From contig NC_064439.1 in assembly GCF_023343835.1 (NCBI RefSeq), positions 42,029,508 through 42,093,507 on the forward strand: DNA of 64,000 nt, given 5' to 3'. The translations under genes and the position numbers were made by a program. Below, one piece after another: positions 1-10,711 of the stretch (positions within the stretch are counted from its first letter, which is position 1; each line of letters begins with the position of its first letter). This DNA is from Lagopus muta. Lineage: Eukaryota > Chordata > Aves > Galliformes > Phasianidae. The notes beneath the pieces are model-generated. The model worked only from the letters and a program-made list of their open reading frames with translations, was not told the origin of the DNA and ran no database searches.

Positions 1-1800
1 ACCCACCTATGTCCTACTGTCAATCCCAGTTACTGACCTTAGCACACCCAGTACAGCACTGCTGTGTGGACCATGTGAAAGTGTATGGCTGCACGGGGCA
101 ATGATATACTCTCCATTAGTCCTTGAATTGTCACTGTGCAGGCCAAATACAAGGTCTCAACATTCCTATAGCCCAGGCTCAGAAAAAAACCAGCTCTCAA
201 GGGCATGGAATCTATGGTGTCTGAGCAGTGAAGTCACAGAGTGTTGGTCCAGGTTGTACCTGGAAATGATGATTTTACGTGTACCAAACTCACATCAATA
301 GTTCAGGTTTCAGGATGAATACAGCCATACTACGTAGTGTGACTTCAAGCGATGTTTGCAGCAGCCATGGCGATCCTCACTGTCCTGTAGTTGCTCTGCT
401 CCCTGGAAGAGGCAGAGGCCGTATTCCTGTACCCCCCATCTGCATTTGAGGTGGGAGCTGCTGTTGGTTGAACAGGTTTGTCTGCAGGAAGTGGCATTTC
501 CTCCCCAGCTCTCATGTGCTTCCTCTCCTCACACTGCAGACAGGCTGCTGCGATGCTACGTGACAGCCTGACGGTCGTGGCCACCTCTGGGGCCTTTGAG
601 ACATGGAATTAATGGCAGTTCAGAGCTACTGGCAGCAGTCCCCATTATGGCACGGCTTTGCATGGTCTGAGGAATCTACGAATGAGGCAGTGGGCTCCTG
701 GCCTGCTTGAGGCTCTTGGAAGCCTGCTGTCATTTCACTGAGACCTCATTTTATGCACACCGATGTTTTTGTGGGTGACTGAGCCAAAACCCAGCTGGCT
801 GACTCACAGGGCCTCAGGAGCACCTGGCTGTGCTGCTCTGCTCTCTGGTAGATGGAGTGCCTCATCCTCGGCTTGAGGCCTCTGGACTGTAACGCCTAAC
901 AGGTGCTGAGGGGTGAAAAGGCGAGGATGGGGCCACACTCCAAAATGTGATGTGACACACAGACAGCACGGAGGCCCCTGAGGAGCAGCACCTCCGCGCT
1001 GAGCCCCGCTGGGAGTGCACACTGCAGGCGCTGCCTGACTCAGAGCGGGACGTGACCGGGGGACGACCCGGTGCCCTGACCTGCTGAAAGTTCAGCGCCA
1101 TGTCACCAGCCTCAGCAGTTTCACTCACGGGCCCTGCATGAGAATTTCCCACTGCGCTTCTGCTGAATGAAGGCACAGCACTCACCTATGTGCTGAAACA
1201 CGGGCATCCCTCTTTGCTGCCTGCTGCTCACAGCCACCAGGAATTCCATGGCTGAAGCTTGCACAGCTGGTTTTAAGGAGGACAGCATTTTGGGAGCAGG
1301 GTAAGTCCTCTTGCTTTAATTGATGCTATATAGAGCAGTGCTGGAGCGGAGAGGGGTCATTTCCCAGGCCCTCATTTCCACACTTTTCCCTGCACGTGGA
1401 AGATCCGAAGGGGATTTTTTAGGTCTGCTGTGTGTATTTGAAGCTGAGGTGGTTTTGTGTGTCACTCCCGTGTGGCACATCTTGGGGGGGACAACTCAGG
1501 GGCACCTGCTGTCTTCACCGCTCACCCTGTGTGCAGACCTCCCAGGGCAGAGCAGCTCTCCTGAGGCAGTCCCTGGGCAGCAGCATGGATTTCCCTATGT
1601 CATTGCCCCGCATTTGGGCAAGTGAGTACTTCACTCATGTACTTCACTATGTTGTGTGTCTGCTGTCAGTTACTGGGAATTGCAAACATAGGGAAGCTAT
1701 TTGCTTCTCCTCAGACACGGGAGGAAACAGGTTGGGTGTATAGATGCAAAGATGGAGCGGGTTTGTAGGCAGAGACACCACCAGTCCATCCCCGCGGTGG
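1..1800. other. Intergenic sequence left of CCR9, no gene supported
   Basis: No open frame here looks like a known protein and no exon with good splice sites was recognised. Human synteny predicts FYCO1 on the left, on the plus strand, but none of its coding sequence was recognised. A small CpG cluster lies around 992-1075. The stretch probably holds intergenic or untranslated DNA. Confidence 0.5.
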
Positions 1801-1818
1801 ATGTGTACGTGACAGTGC

Positions 1819-1824
1819 TTTATT
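1819..1824 (-). terminator. Candidate CCR9 poly(A) signal (AATAAA on minus strand)
   Basis: TTTATT on the plus strand is AATAAA on the minus strand. It is the first canonical hexamer I found downstream of the CCR9 stop and implies a 3'UTR of about 1.35 kb. Weaker ATTAAA variants at 2064-2069 and near 2615 could be used earlier. Assignment is by position only. Confidence 0.45.
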
Positions 1825-3156
1825 GAAGGGAATTTCAGCTTCTGCTCAATTTGAGCTCCACACAAATCACAAACGCCGCCTTTACACATACAGGAAAAAA
1901 ATGCATGTCTCTTTCAGCACTTATTTCTCCAAGGCAAAAATGAAGAACAATAAAAAACACTCAAAACATGTATGTCAAAGTAGAACCCCATCTACCCACA
2001 TTTACTGTGTTAGTTAGGAAAGCAGTGCCAAGCCTTGCAGAAAACTGGTGTTTACTCAGATGCTTTAATGAGTGATAGTCACCTAACGCCAAAGCAGATT
2101 ATTAAAATAGGTTATTTACAAGAAAGCCTCCTGGGCACTAAAACAAGCAGCATAAGCTTGGGGTGCTTGGGGCGGGAATTGGCACTGCTGGGAGCCTTGC
2201 GGTGCCGCAGACCTCCCGTACCCTTATGGTGCCAGTGTTGGCCCATCTGCAGTTCCCAAGAAACTGGTAGGTTTGCTGCAGCTCCCACCTAAATGCATCT
2301 TGTACCCCACCAGCCCTAAGAGGAGCATCTCAACCAAAATGTTGCTAAGGATAGGTTTGAGATCTTATGACTCTCTGTCTCATCAGTTCTGGGTTAAACA
2401 TCTTTTGCTGTCTTTGCAAAGGTGCCATAATTGATGGCTTGTTGAATCATCAGTTTGGGGTTTAAGTGCTTGGGGACAGAAAACTCAGAGCATCCAGTGA
2501 CCTTGAATCCTTACTGCGATTTGTGGCTTGTCAATGCAGAGAAATACAAACTGCAGCAAATACATTGCACCTGCTCTCACCCTACACCAAAGAGCTAAAA
2601 TACAGGAGAAGGATTTAATTCTGTAGTGAGTACAGAATATTAGCTTTCCTTTGACTGTCCCACAAAGCAGCATTGTGTCCATTTGTGCAGGGAGCAGCCT
2701 TCACTTTCTGAAACCAGGCAATGGCCAAAAATTGAGTTCTCATGGAGCCGTCCTGCAGCAAGGGCCCAGCTCCTCCTCACCACTTCCCATGGATGGAAGT
2801 GTGGTTCATCCTTGAATGATGTTCATGGCTTTTCTGAGAGGCTTGCTATTTGGGCTGTGTTTTGAGCAATGGATGGGTTCTAAGAGCTGCCTCAGAGATA
2901 GCTCTTATTCCTTGTCAGCTTGGCTCACAACATGCCTGGCTCCAATTTCGCTGCATGGTGCAGAAGGTTTCACTTCTCTATGTGAGCGAGGCCTGGTCTG
3001 GCTTGGCAGGGCACGAAGGAAGCACATGTAGGGCCCTCGGTGTCCCAGTTCAGTCCTGGACACAACCAAGGAGGCCAGTCCTCCTCCAAGGCAATCTTTG
3101 GGGTGCAGGAGTGATGTCTAAAAGGACATGCTTGATAACCCTCAGGAGACACTGGC

Positions 3157-4374
3157 TTACACAAAGACTTGGCATGAGGCAGGAACAACAGAGGAGGCCA
3201 AATGGGTGCTTAGGGTGAGTGAGTTCCTCACCCGCCGCCGCCCCAGCATGGCAAAGGACCAGTTGGAGCTGTGCTCCTGGCTGTCACCCAAGGAGGAGCA
3301 CTGCTCCTGGCCTCTAGACCAGTAGCGGCCAGTGCTCCGCACCATTCTGGCCAGTGCCATCCTGAAACGCTCCCCAGCAAAGACATAAAGGAAGGGGTTG
3401 AGGCAGCTGTGGAGAAAGGCGATGCTCTGGGTGACCTGCAGCCCAATGTCCAGCCCGTTGATGGTCTCGCAGCTGTACACCGCCCCGGTGTACATGTTGA
3501 TGGTCTTGATCAGCAAAACAATGTTGTACGGGAACTGAGAGAGAAGAAAGGCAGTGATGATCATGGTGATGATCTTCAATGACTTCTGCTTTTGGCATCT
3601 TTTGGCTTGGAGGAGGGTGTGAATGATCAGGGTGTAGCAAATAACCATGACCAGAAGCGGGAGGAAGAAGCCTATAGTGACCTTCAGAGCCAGGACGGCA
3701 ACTCTGAAGGCCATGCCAACGTTGGGCGGGTACGCCATTTTGCACACTGTCACAGCACCGATCTGCTTGCTCTGGCTGTACATTATCTCAGGGAGGCACA
3801 GGCTGACAGATGCCAGCCAGACAGCCAAGCACACGAGTTTGCTGCGCAGGATCCGCCTTTGCTTGGAAGATTTAGCTTTTGTTGCTTGAACAATGGTGAT
3901 GTACCTGTCAAAACTGATGCATGTTAGAAACAAGATGCAGCTGTAGAAGTTGATCTTATACATGCTATTGACGACTTTGCACATGAAATTTCTGAAGATC
4001 CATCCACTGGAGGCAGCCGTGGCCCAGAAAGGGAGGGTGAAAAGGAGGAGCAGATCTGCAACAGCTAAGTGCAGCAGGTAGCGGTCCATCATGCTCCTCC
4101 TGAAGCGGTATTTGCAGTAGATGAGAACGACCAAGGCATTTCCCACCGTGCCCACAAAGAAGATGAGCCAGAAAAACACGGGCAAGAAAGCTCGAGCAAA
4201 CTGCCAGACCTGCCTCCTGTCACACATGAGCTCTGTGTCGTTGGCGGGGTTCCCAATGACAGACAGCCCTGCGCTGTCATTCCTGTAGTAATCCAGGCTG
4301 GTCTTGCCAGTGTGGGGAACCTGTGGTGGGACACTGGGTAAATTCACATTGAGGTGGCCCATAAGAGCATACAT
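3157..4374 (-). CDS. CCR9: C-C chemokine receptor type 9 (CCR9)
   Basis: A 405-residue class A GPCR in a single coding exon. In mammals CCR9 binds CCL25 and guides T cells to gut and thymus. Seven hydrophobic segments are visible, starting near residue 63. The DRY box is at 156-158 (DRYITIVQA) and the NPxxY motif is NPFLY at 326-330. Cysteines at 51, 132, 211 and 302 fit the two chemokine-receptor disulphides. N-glycosylation sequons occur at N32 and N45. The TM3 stretch FMCKVVNSMYK and the TM6 stretch LSQFPYN are as in human CCR9. An in-frame TGA directly abuts the first ATG, so the exon cannot code further upstream; a second ATG five codons in (MGHLN) is an alternative start. Both ends are longer than in human CCR9 (369 aa): about 50 residues precede the first extracellular Cys, and the tail after GERFR is 67 residues. 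Position beside LZTFL1 supports the name. Confidence 0.95.
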   Translation of the reverse strand: MYALMGHLNVNLPSVPPQVPHTGKTSLDYYRNDSAGLSVIGNPANDTELMCDRRQVWQFARAFLPVFFWLIFFVGTVGNALVVLIYCKYRFRRSMMDRYLLHLAVADLLLLFTLPFWATAASSGWIFRNFMCKVVNSMYKINFYSCILFLTCISFDRYITIVQATKAKSSKQRRILRSKLVCLAVWLASVSLCLPEIMYSQSKQIGAVTVCKMAYPPNVGMAFRVAVLALKVTIGFFLPLLVMVICYTLIIHTLLQAKRCQKQKSLKIITMIITAFLLSQFPYNIVLLIKTINMYTGAVYSCETINGLDIGLQVTQSIAFLHSCLNPFLYVFAGERFRMALARMVRSTGRYWSRGQEQCSSLGDSQEHSSNWSFAMLGRRRVRNSLTLSTHLASSVVPASCQVFV

Positions 4375-5158
4375 TCACCAGATGTAGCTTAAGATCCCCA
4401 GCATCACCCATTTTAGTTGGGAAAAGCCATCAGCAAAACAGTGGTTTTCAGATGGCTTGTAATGCACCCATGCCCAAGAGAAGATTCAAATACATAAAAA
4501 ATCCAGACTCAGAAAGACGTGGGGAAGAAAGCTTTGTAACACTGCTATGGTGGGGCAGCACAACTGGCTCTTGGGAGTAGAAAACTGATGTTGGGGGAAG
4601 GAAAAAATGAGATTACATAGCAACATTTGCGTGTACTCACTGTGCTTGCAAGTGCCATCTACTCGATTTTTTCCTTGTCTTGAAGGAGATACTGCACTCT
4701 GGAGAGAAAAGATGGGAGCAAAACAATTTGAAATATCTCTGAAATAGGACTGTGACTCTGTTCTTCAATTATTTTATTTTAATATAAACCTCAGTAGGAT
4801 TCTCATCTAGCTTTCTGAACTGAAGCTTTTTAACCCTCTTAGATGTGTCTGGCTGGTAGATGGGCAAACCAAGCAGAAACCAATGTCTCTGAGATGTTTC
4901 CATTTTGCTAAAAGATGGGCAGAAAAGATCCTTAATGCAGGAAAAACTAAGGGTAAATTAGGGCCTCAGCTTCTCTCTGCTGCTGTGCCGATTACACCCT
5001 TTGACTTACTAGGGTCAGTGTGATTTCATTTTTAATAAGACGTACAGTCCCCAGTGTGCACATCAAAAAAGAAAGCCATCTCAATGCGCCATAACTTCAT
5101 GAGAATGTTTAACGTCTCTCACGAATTGTCTAGCAACTAGCAAGGAAAAGTACCTGCC

Positions 5159-5194
5159 TTATAAGGGTGGCTTGCAGCACTAAACTATTTGCAT
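5159..5194 (-). promoter_or_regulatory. Octamer plus TATA-like pair upstream of CCR9
   Basis: On the minus strand an exact octamer ATGCAAAT (5187-5194) is followed after about 20 bp by a TATA-like CTTATAAGG (around 5159-5166). The CCR9 ATG lies about 785 bp further downstream. Octamer-TATA spacing of this kind is typical of lymphoid promoters such as immunoglobulin V promoters. That it drives CCR9 is inference; a 5' non-coding exon or a long 5'UTR would be needed. Confidence 0.35.
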
Positions 5195-6837
5195 CCCCTG
5201 CACTCTGCCTGCAGCATCTCCTATCTGTTGACTGCCATGCTCTTCGCTGGGCCCCTCGCAGCAGCTAGTTATGCCCCCAGACACTAGAAAGACTGTTTTT
5301 TACTGCAGATTGCTTTGTACAGGAGCCGTCACAAAAGTCAGATGAGCCAGGTCACACAGCCACCACTGAGCTCAGCCTTTCCTTGGGGGAACAGCCCACA
5401 TTCAGATGCTTTCTCTTAGGTTTCTCCCATGCACCAGCCAAAAGTACCGTCCCCAGTGTCAACCGGGGTAGGAGCTGATGCAGCAAGCGGGTCACCTCTG
5501 CATCTTGCACTCATGTTGGCTGCGCACTGCCCAGCATAGGATGTTTGCAGCAAACATTTGTGAGGTTCTGGAATTTAGTCTAAAATATAAAGTGGTTGTT
5601 ACTGGATATTGAAAGCACAAACTGGGGACCAAGCCTTTTATTTCTGTCTCCATGCAGTAACTTCAGTGAATATGGAACGAGATTTGCAGCACAAGTTCTT
5701 TGCAATGAAAGAACAGAGTACTGAGAGGAGATTGAAGAAATAAAAATAGCCACAAGCGTGTGCTCATAGTTTCTTGAGTTTTCTACATGGAGGATTCTGT
5801 TGGCCCCTGGAGGATCAATTACAGATATCAATTTGGAACAATGTCATCCATGCAATGACGCACAATTTTTGAAGTGCAGAGCTCAAGCTATATGCTGTTT
5901 GCCGTCTATCCAAAGCAGCCTGCCATGGAAAGTATGTGGCCAAAGCATAACAACGCAGCTGCGTGGCTCGGAATTCACACCAGCAAAAAAAGGCTGGAAA
6001 GAAACGCATCTGTGTAACACGTACATTTAAACATTAAGACATAGCAATAAAGACCAGCTGTAGCTTTGTACATGCAAACGATGATGGGCAGGGCCGCGTT
6101 AACTGGAGAAAAATGTTCTCATCCCTGTCGCACATGGCAAAGCCCCCATCCCCATCCCGTTCCCGTCCCCACCTGGCTCCAGCCGTGTTGCAGCACACAG
6201 GCTCACTCACATCACAGTAAATGCAGAGGCAGTTGGAAATCAAGCTGGGTTTGTACTGTCTGAGAAGGAAAGCGTTGCGAAGTCAGCTTCAAGGCAGAAG
6301 AAGCACTGTGCTAACCACAGCAGTGGCCTCTCACTGGGGTTTTGCCGCTGTGCTTGCCAGAGGTTATATTAATAGTAGCAGTCATTTGGTTTGGGGCATA
6401 ATGGCCATTCAGATGCTACAGCGAGCACTTGATTTTCTCCTGCAGTGACCTCCTACTTGCTGCAGGCTTCAGAGTTCCTCAACACATCCAGATCTCCTTG
6501 CAGAATTGGGAGATTTCACCAAAACTACCCATGACCAGGCCAGACCTCAAGAAATAAGCTCTAAGAGCTCAGTGTGCATTGGTGAGTGCAGGGAGCAAGA
6601 TGCCTTCTCAAGGCCTTGTTTCCAAAATGTTGCTCTGGCATCTGCTGCCAGAGCCGGTTGGTTGTAGTCACTCTGGGAGCACTGCAAAATACCTGCGTTA
6701 TCTCCTACTCATCTTGGTTGCAATAGAAAAGATCCATCCTAACTTCGCGAGGTCAGTGGCTGCTTTTCCAAATTAAAGAGCCTGTTTGTAACACAGATTC
6801 CTGTCCACTGAGGAAAGCGAGTTGGCTGAAAGTAGGG

Positions 6838-6935
6838 CACTCACCGGTGGTCGCTGCGGGGAGGTCGGCCGCACCGCTGCACGCCCTGCTCTGCGCAGCC
6901 ACGCTGAGCCCCAGGCTTTGTAGGCTGCGTTGGGT
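6838..6935. promoter_or_regulatory. Small CpG cluster in intergenic DNA
   Basis: Roughly ten CpG dinucleotides fall in about 100 bp (for example TCGGCCGCACCGC), in a region otherwise nearly free of CpG. It could be an unmethylated regulatory element or the start of a non-coding transcript. No core promoter motif is evident. Confidence 0.3.
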
Positions 6936-7017
6936 GTGTGCTCCTGGACCCAGGCCCAATCAAACCTGTGAGCGGCTGTTCTCTCTGTGGTTTGCATGGT
7001 TTAGGTGGCTCAAACAC

Positions 7018-7079
7018 ACATGGGTTTTTTGTTGTTTGTTTTTTTTTTAAATTTTTTATTGTGTTTTTTTTTTTTTCTG
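7018..7079. repeat. T-rich tract
   Basis: Nearly pure T with scattered G, A and C; low-complexity sequence. It may be the remains of a poly(A) tail in minus orientation, but no retrocopy body is recognisable beside it. Confidence 0.7.
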
Positions 7080-9097
7080 TTGACTTTTCTGGTAAGCTCC
7101 TTCAATAACAAAGGGGAGATGACTCTTTTATCACTATTTCCAGCTGAGATGCATCAAGAAAAGCAGGGGCTGCTGCCAGCATGGTCACATCCCAATGAAC
7201 AAAACAATCACCATGAAAAAAAAGTCCCCAAACAAGAACAGGGTCACCCTGGGAGCCACCAGTGTGCCCAGAGAGTCAGCAGCCGGGTCCCATTCTTCTC
7301 ACTCTGAGTTGGCCCTTGGCCACAGACACTCAGTGATATAGTGCCACTTGCCAGTGGCATCTGAGTGGGTCCAGAGGATGTGTCTGAATGCATCAGGGCG
7401 GCTTGGTGTGTGCAGGAGGGTGCAGAGTCACTTTGTGAAACCAGGGAAGCATAGGGCAGGACTGCAGGTAACAGCAGGATCACTTTGCTGGTAGCACACC
7501 TTGTGTGAGGGCACATAGAAATTCTCATGAGGAGAGAAGGGATAAGTGGTAGATAAATGCATGAACCTGCACATCGTGCACATCAGCATACAAATCACAT
7601 TTATGTTCCCTTCTCTTTAGGACCCCTCAACACCACGATCTTTGCTGAACTGCTGTACGGCTGATACTGGTTTCACTCATCCCCAGCAAAATTTCCTCAA
7701 TGCCATTGAGGCCCAGCTCTAATTACTAGCCAGTAATTAAGAGAACAGCAACAACTGGGACAGACTCTGGGCTGAATTCAGCTGTCATTGGTACCATCCT
7801 TCAACACTGCCATTATCGTCGCCTTAGGGACAAGCGTGGCCACAGGGAAGCACCCGGTGCTGCTAATGCCTTCTGCTCAGCAGCAAAACCTGCCCCAGTG
7901 TTCTTCCATCACTAGAAGGAAGAGGGCAAGGACAGGGATTTCCAACCATACAGGAAGTGTGTTAAAATCAGGCAAAGTGCTCAGCTGGTTTGTAGCTGGG
8001 AGATGAAAACCCTCAGAGAAGCAAACAGGACCAGGGAAAAAAAATTAAATCTTAAATCTCAGAGACCAGAGCATGGGCTGTTGTTAATCCTGCTGGTTAT
8101 TTTTTTCCTACCATGCCCCATTTATTGTCATTGCAAACATGACATTTTTGTCCACCACAGTGGGAACTGGGCCATAATGGCTTGAACATTACACATCTTG
8201 CCACATTTCTGTCCAATCGCATACATACCCACGCTTAGTGCTGTCCACACATAATGAGCCTCAAAGCAAATCCTGTAATTTCCCTTCAGCTCATATCATT
8301 ATGAAATTGAGAACCACTGCTTTCCTCGCAAACGTGCTGCTTTCACTCCTGCCAAAAGAACTTGAATTGCAGAATTTTTGTTTGTTTAACATATGTGGGA
8401 AACAAAGACCACTAGCATTCCTTACGTCTTCTTTCTAACTCCAAGGTGTTTAATTTAAGACACAACTTGGTAGAGAGCTTTTAACTCCCAGTTTATCCCA
8501 CATATTAGCGACAGAGATGTGCTCGGCTTCATACGCTCATCAGTGCTGGAAAGATTCTGCAGAAATAGGCCATAGCTTGGGGTTACACCCTCTTCTGGGG
8601 CTGACCTCAAAGTTTCATTTTTCACAGCCAAAACTGTACTGTGCTCACACTGAATCTGAACTGAAATACACACACCCCTCTGGAAAAAAATACTGATTTT
8701 CCCCTGTGCTCTGCTTGGCCTTTTTATGGGAGGCTGTGGCCAGAATTGGCTCTTGGTGCTATAGGTGTCCTCTGGCCAGCAGCTGTGCCATGTTCCCATG
8801 GAGCTTCCCATACATCATGTGTCTGCTTCTGACCTCCGCCATGAGCACAGAGTAATTAAAATGATCAGACTTGTTTGTGAGTTAGATGTCAATTTTTGAC
8901 ATGTTTTTGACCTGCTTGTTTGGGGTTTCTTTGAGGGTGCATCCTGTTTTCACCACTTTCCTCACTAACCCAGTTGCAGGTGGAAGTGCAGGCTGCCTTT
9001 CTGTGACTCCGAACCCAGATACAACGTGCTGGTGCTCCAGAAAACCAGAAACTACCCACTCTGTCCTGTGAATGCATTAAACATCCAGGCTCCCAGG

Positions 9098-9240
9098 GCA
9101 GCAGTCATGGTACTGAGTTCAAGAAACATCTGGACAGCACTCTAAGCCACATTGTCCGATTTTTGGGTGGTGCCATGAGGAGCCAGGAGTTGGATTCAAT
9201 GATCCTTATGGGTCCCTTCCAACTTAGGATATTCTATTGC
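9098..9240 (+). mobile_element. CR1 LINE, 3' fragment
   Basis: The stretch includes AGGAGCCAGGAGTTGGATTC and ends in TGGGTCCCTTCCAACTTAGG then ATATTCTATTG. This is the characteristic CR1 3' untranslated end with its short ATTCTATG-type terminal repeat. It is 5'-truncated and non-coding. Confidence 0.85.
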
Positions 9241-10654
9241 AGTTCCAGCTCAGTTCAGACCAAGAGTAGGGTAAGCTGCCACTGTGGGTGCCATGAAATA
9301 GGTGATTTTTCCTTTGGTTGACGATCACTCTGGTGCTCTTTATCACTTTTCCTATCCTCAGACCAGCCAAGCTGAATGGGAATAATGTCTGGGCTGTGGC
9401 TGTCAAAAGGCAGGCCTGCTATCATGCACCTACCTGCACCATCACCAAAAAGCAACCTTTACCATGTCCAAAAAGTCTCTACCTTCTTTCTATTTACATA
9501 GAAACGTAGGGACTCCTTAGCTGAGAACTGAGTTCAAAAGGCACTTGAGTCACTTTGGTTGTCATCACTTTCTCAATACTTACTCAGAACTGCACTCCTC
9601 TGCCTCTGCCTAAACTTTTAACCCCTGAGAAGCATTTCTTAGTAGTTTGGAGCGCTATAATGTCAACAAGACAGCATTCAGCCGAAAAAAACAGGCCAAG
9701 TCTCAGAGAAGTCCATGTATGAAGGCCAAGAAAAACAGCTGTTTGAAGCTAGCTGCAGAGAAATGCCAGGGGAGCAGCAACAGCTGGCTATGACTGCAAG
9801 CTGACCAATGTCAGACATATTTATAAGGGTGAAGAAGGTGCAGTCTTCTTAGTGTCCTACAAAGCATCAGAAGAACATTCTCTTAGCAAGGTTACTGCTG
9901 AAACCCATAGAAGATTTGGTGGCAAAGAAAGCAGACCAGAGAAAGGCTAATTACAGGATCCCCACGGAAACACCAACCCCTGACTCACTGGCCTACCTCC
10001 CAGCAGTGCTATGAAGGGGGGCTCTCAGTCAGTGCAGTGCTGAGGTGCAAATTTCCAGGGGACGAAGCATTCAGCCTGTAGGCAAGCATCCTCCAGCAAA
10101 GCAGGCACCATGACTGCCAGCACACCTTGCTATTGGATGCTGTGGGCCTCAGCACATCGGTGCCTCAATGCAGTTAGGGATCAGAATAACCAGAATTATG
10201 AGTTAGATTCTTAACACTCACAGCTGTTTAAGATCTCATATCAGGGAGGAGGGCACATCAAAATACTGATTTGTGTTGATTTTTTCTTTCCCCTTCCTTG
10301 GAGAATTACTTTCACTGGGACGAAGTACAGGTCTTTGGCTTCCTTTGGTACTACACCATTCAATTCAGCCTTCATGCAAGACTCGAAGGTGTAGAGATGA
10401 GGTGAACCTGAAAGGGCTTTGTCCTAAATTTGGTAGCCCTGTCACACTACGAAATATTCACTTGCTGAGGGACCTCGTGTGTCCCACAGTAATGCTCAGA
10501 CTGCATGATTCTGAAATTGGCAGGAGCTCACATAGTCCTCTGGGAACAGTTATCTTCTGAAATACAGTCACAAGCTTTTGAACCCCAAGCATTAAAAAAG
10601 TAAAACAAGTAAAACACCAGAAAATGTCAGTAAAGTATCTAGCATTGTGAGTGC

Positions 10655-10711
10655 AAGGAATGAGATGATCTTTAAATAACCCTTCCAATCCAAACCATCC
10701 TATGATTCTAT
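10655..10711 (+). mobile_element. CR1 LINE, short 3' tail
   Basis: Only the last ~55 bp remain, with CCCTTCCAATCCAAACCATC and the terminal CCTATGATTCTAT repeat. Strongly 5'-truncated. Confidence 0.75.

Noticed and set aside
1-3156. Expected FYCO1 coding exons left of CCR9
   Set aside because: Human synteny predicts FYCO1 here, but no recognisable exon was found on the plus strand; it probably lies beyond the left edge.
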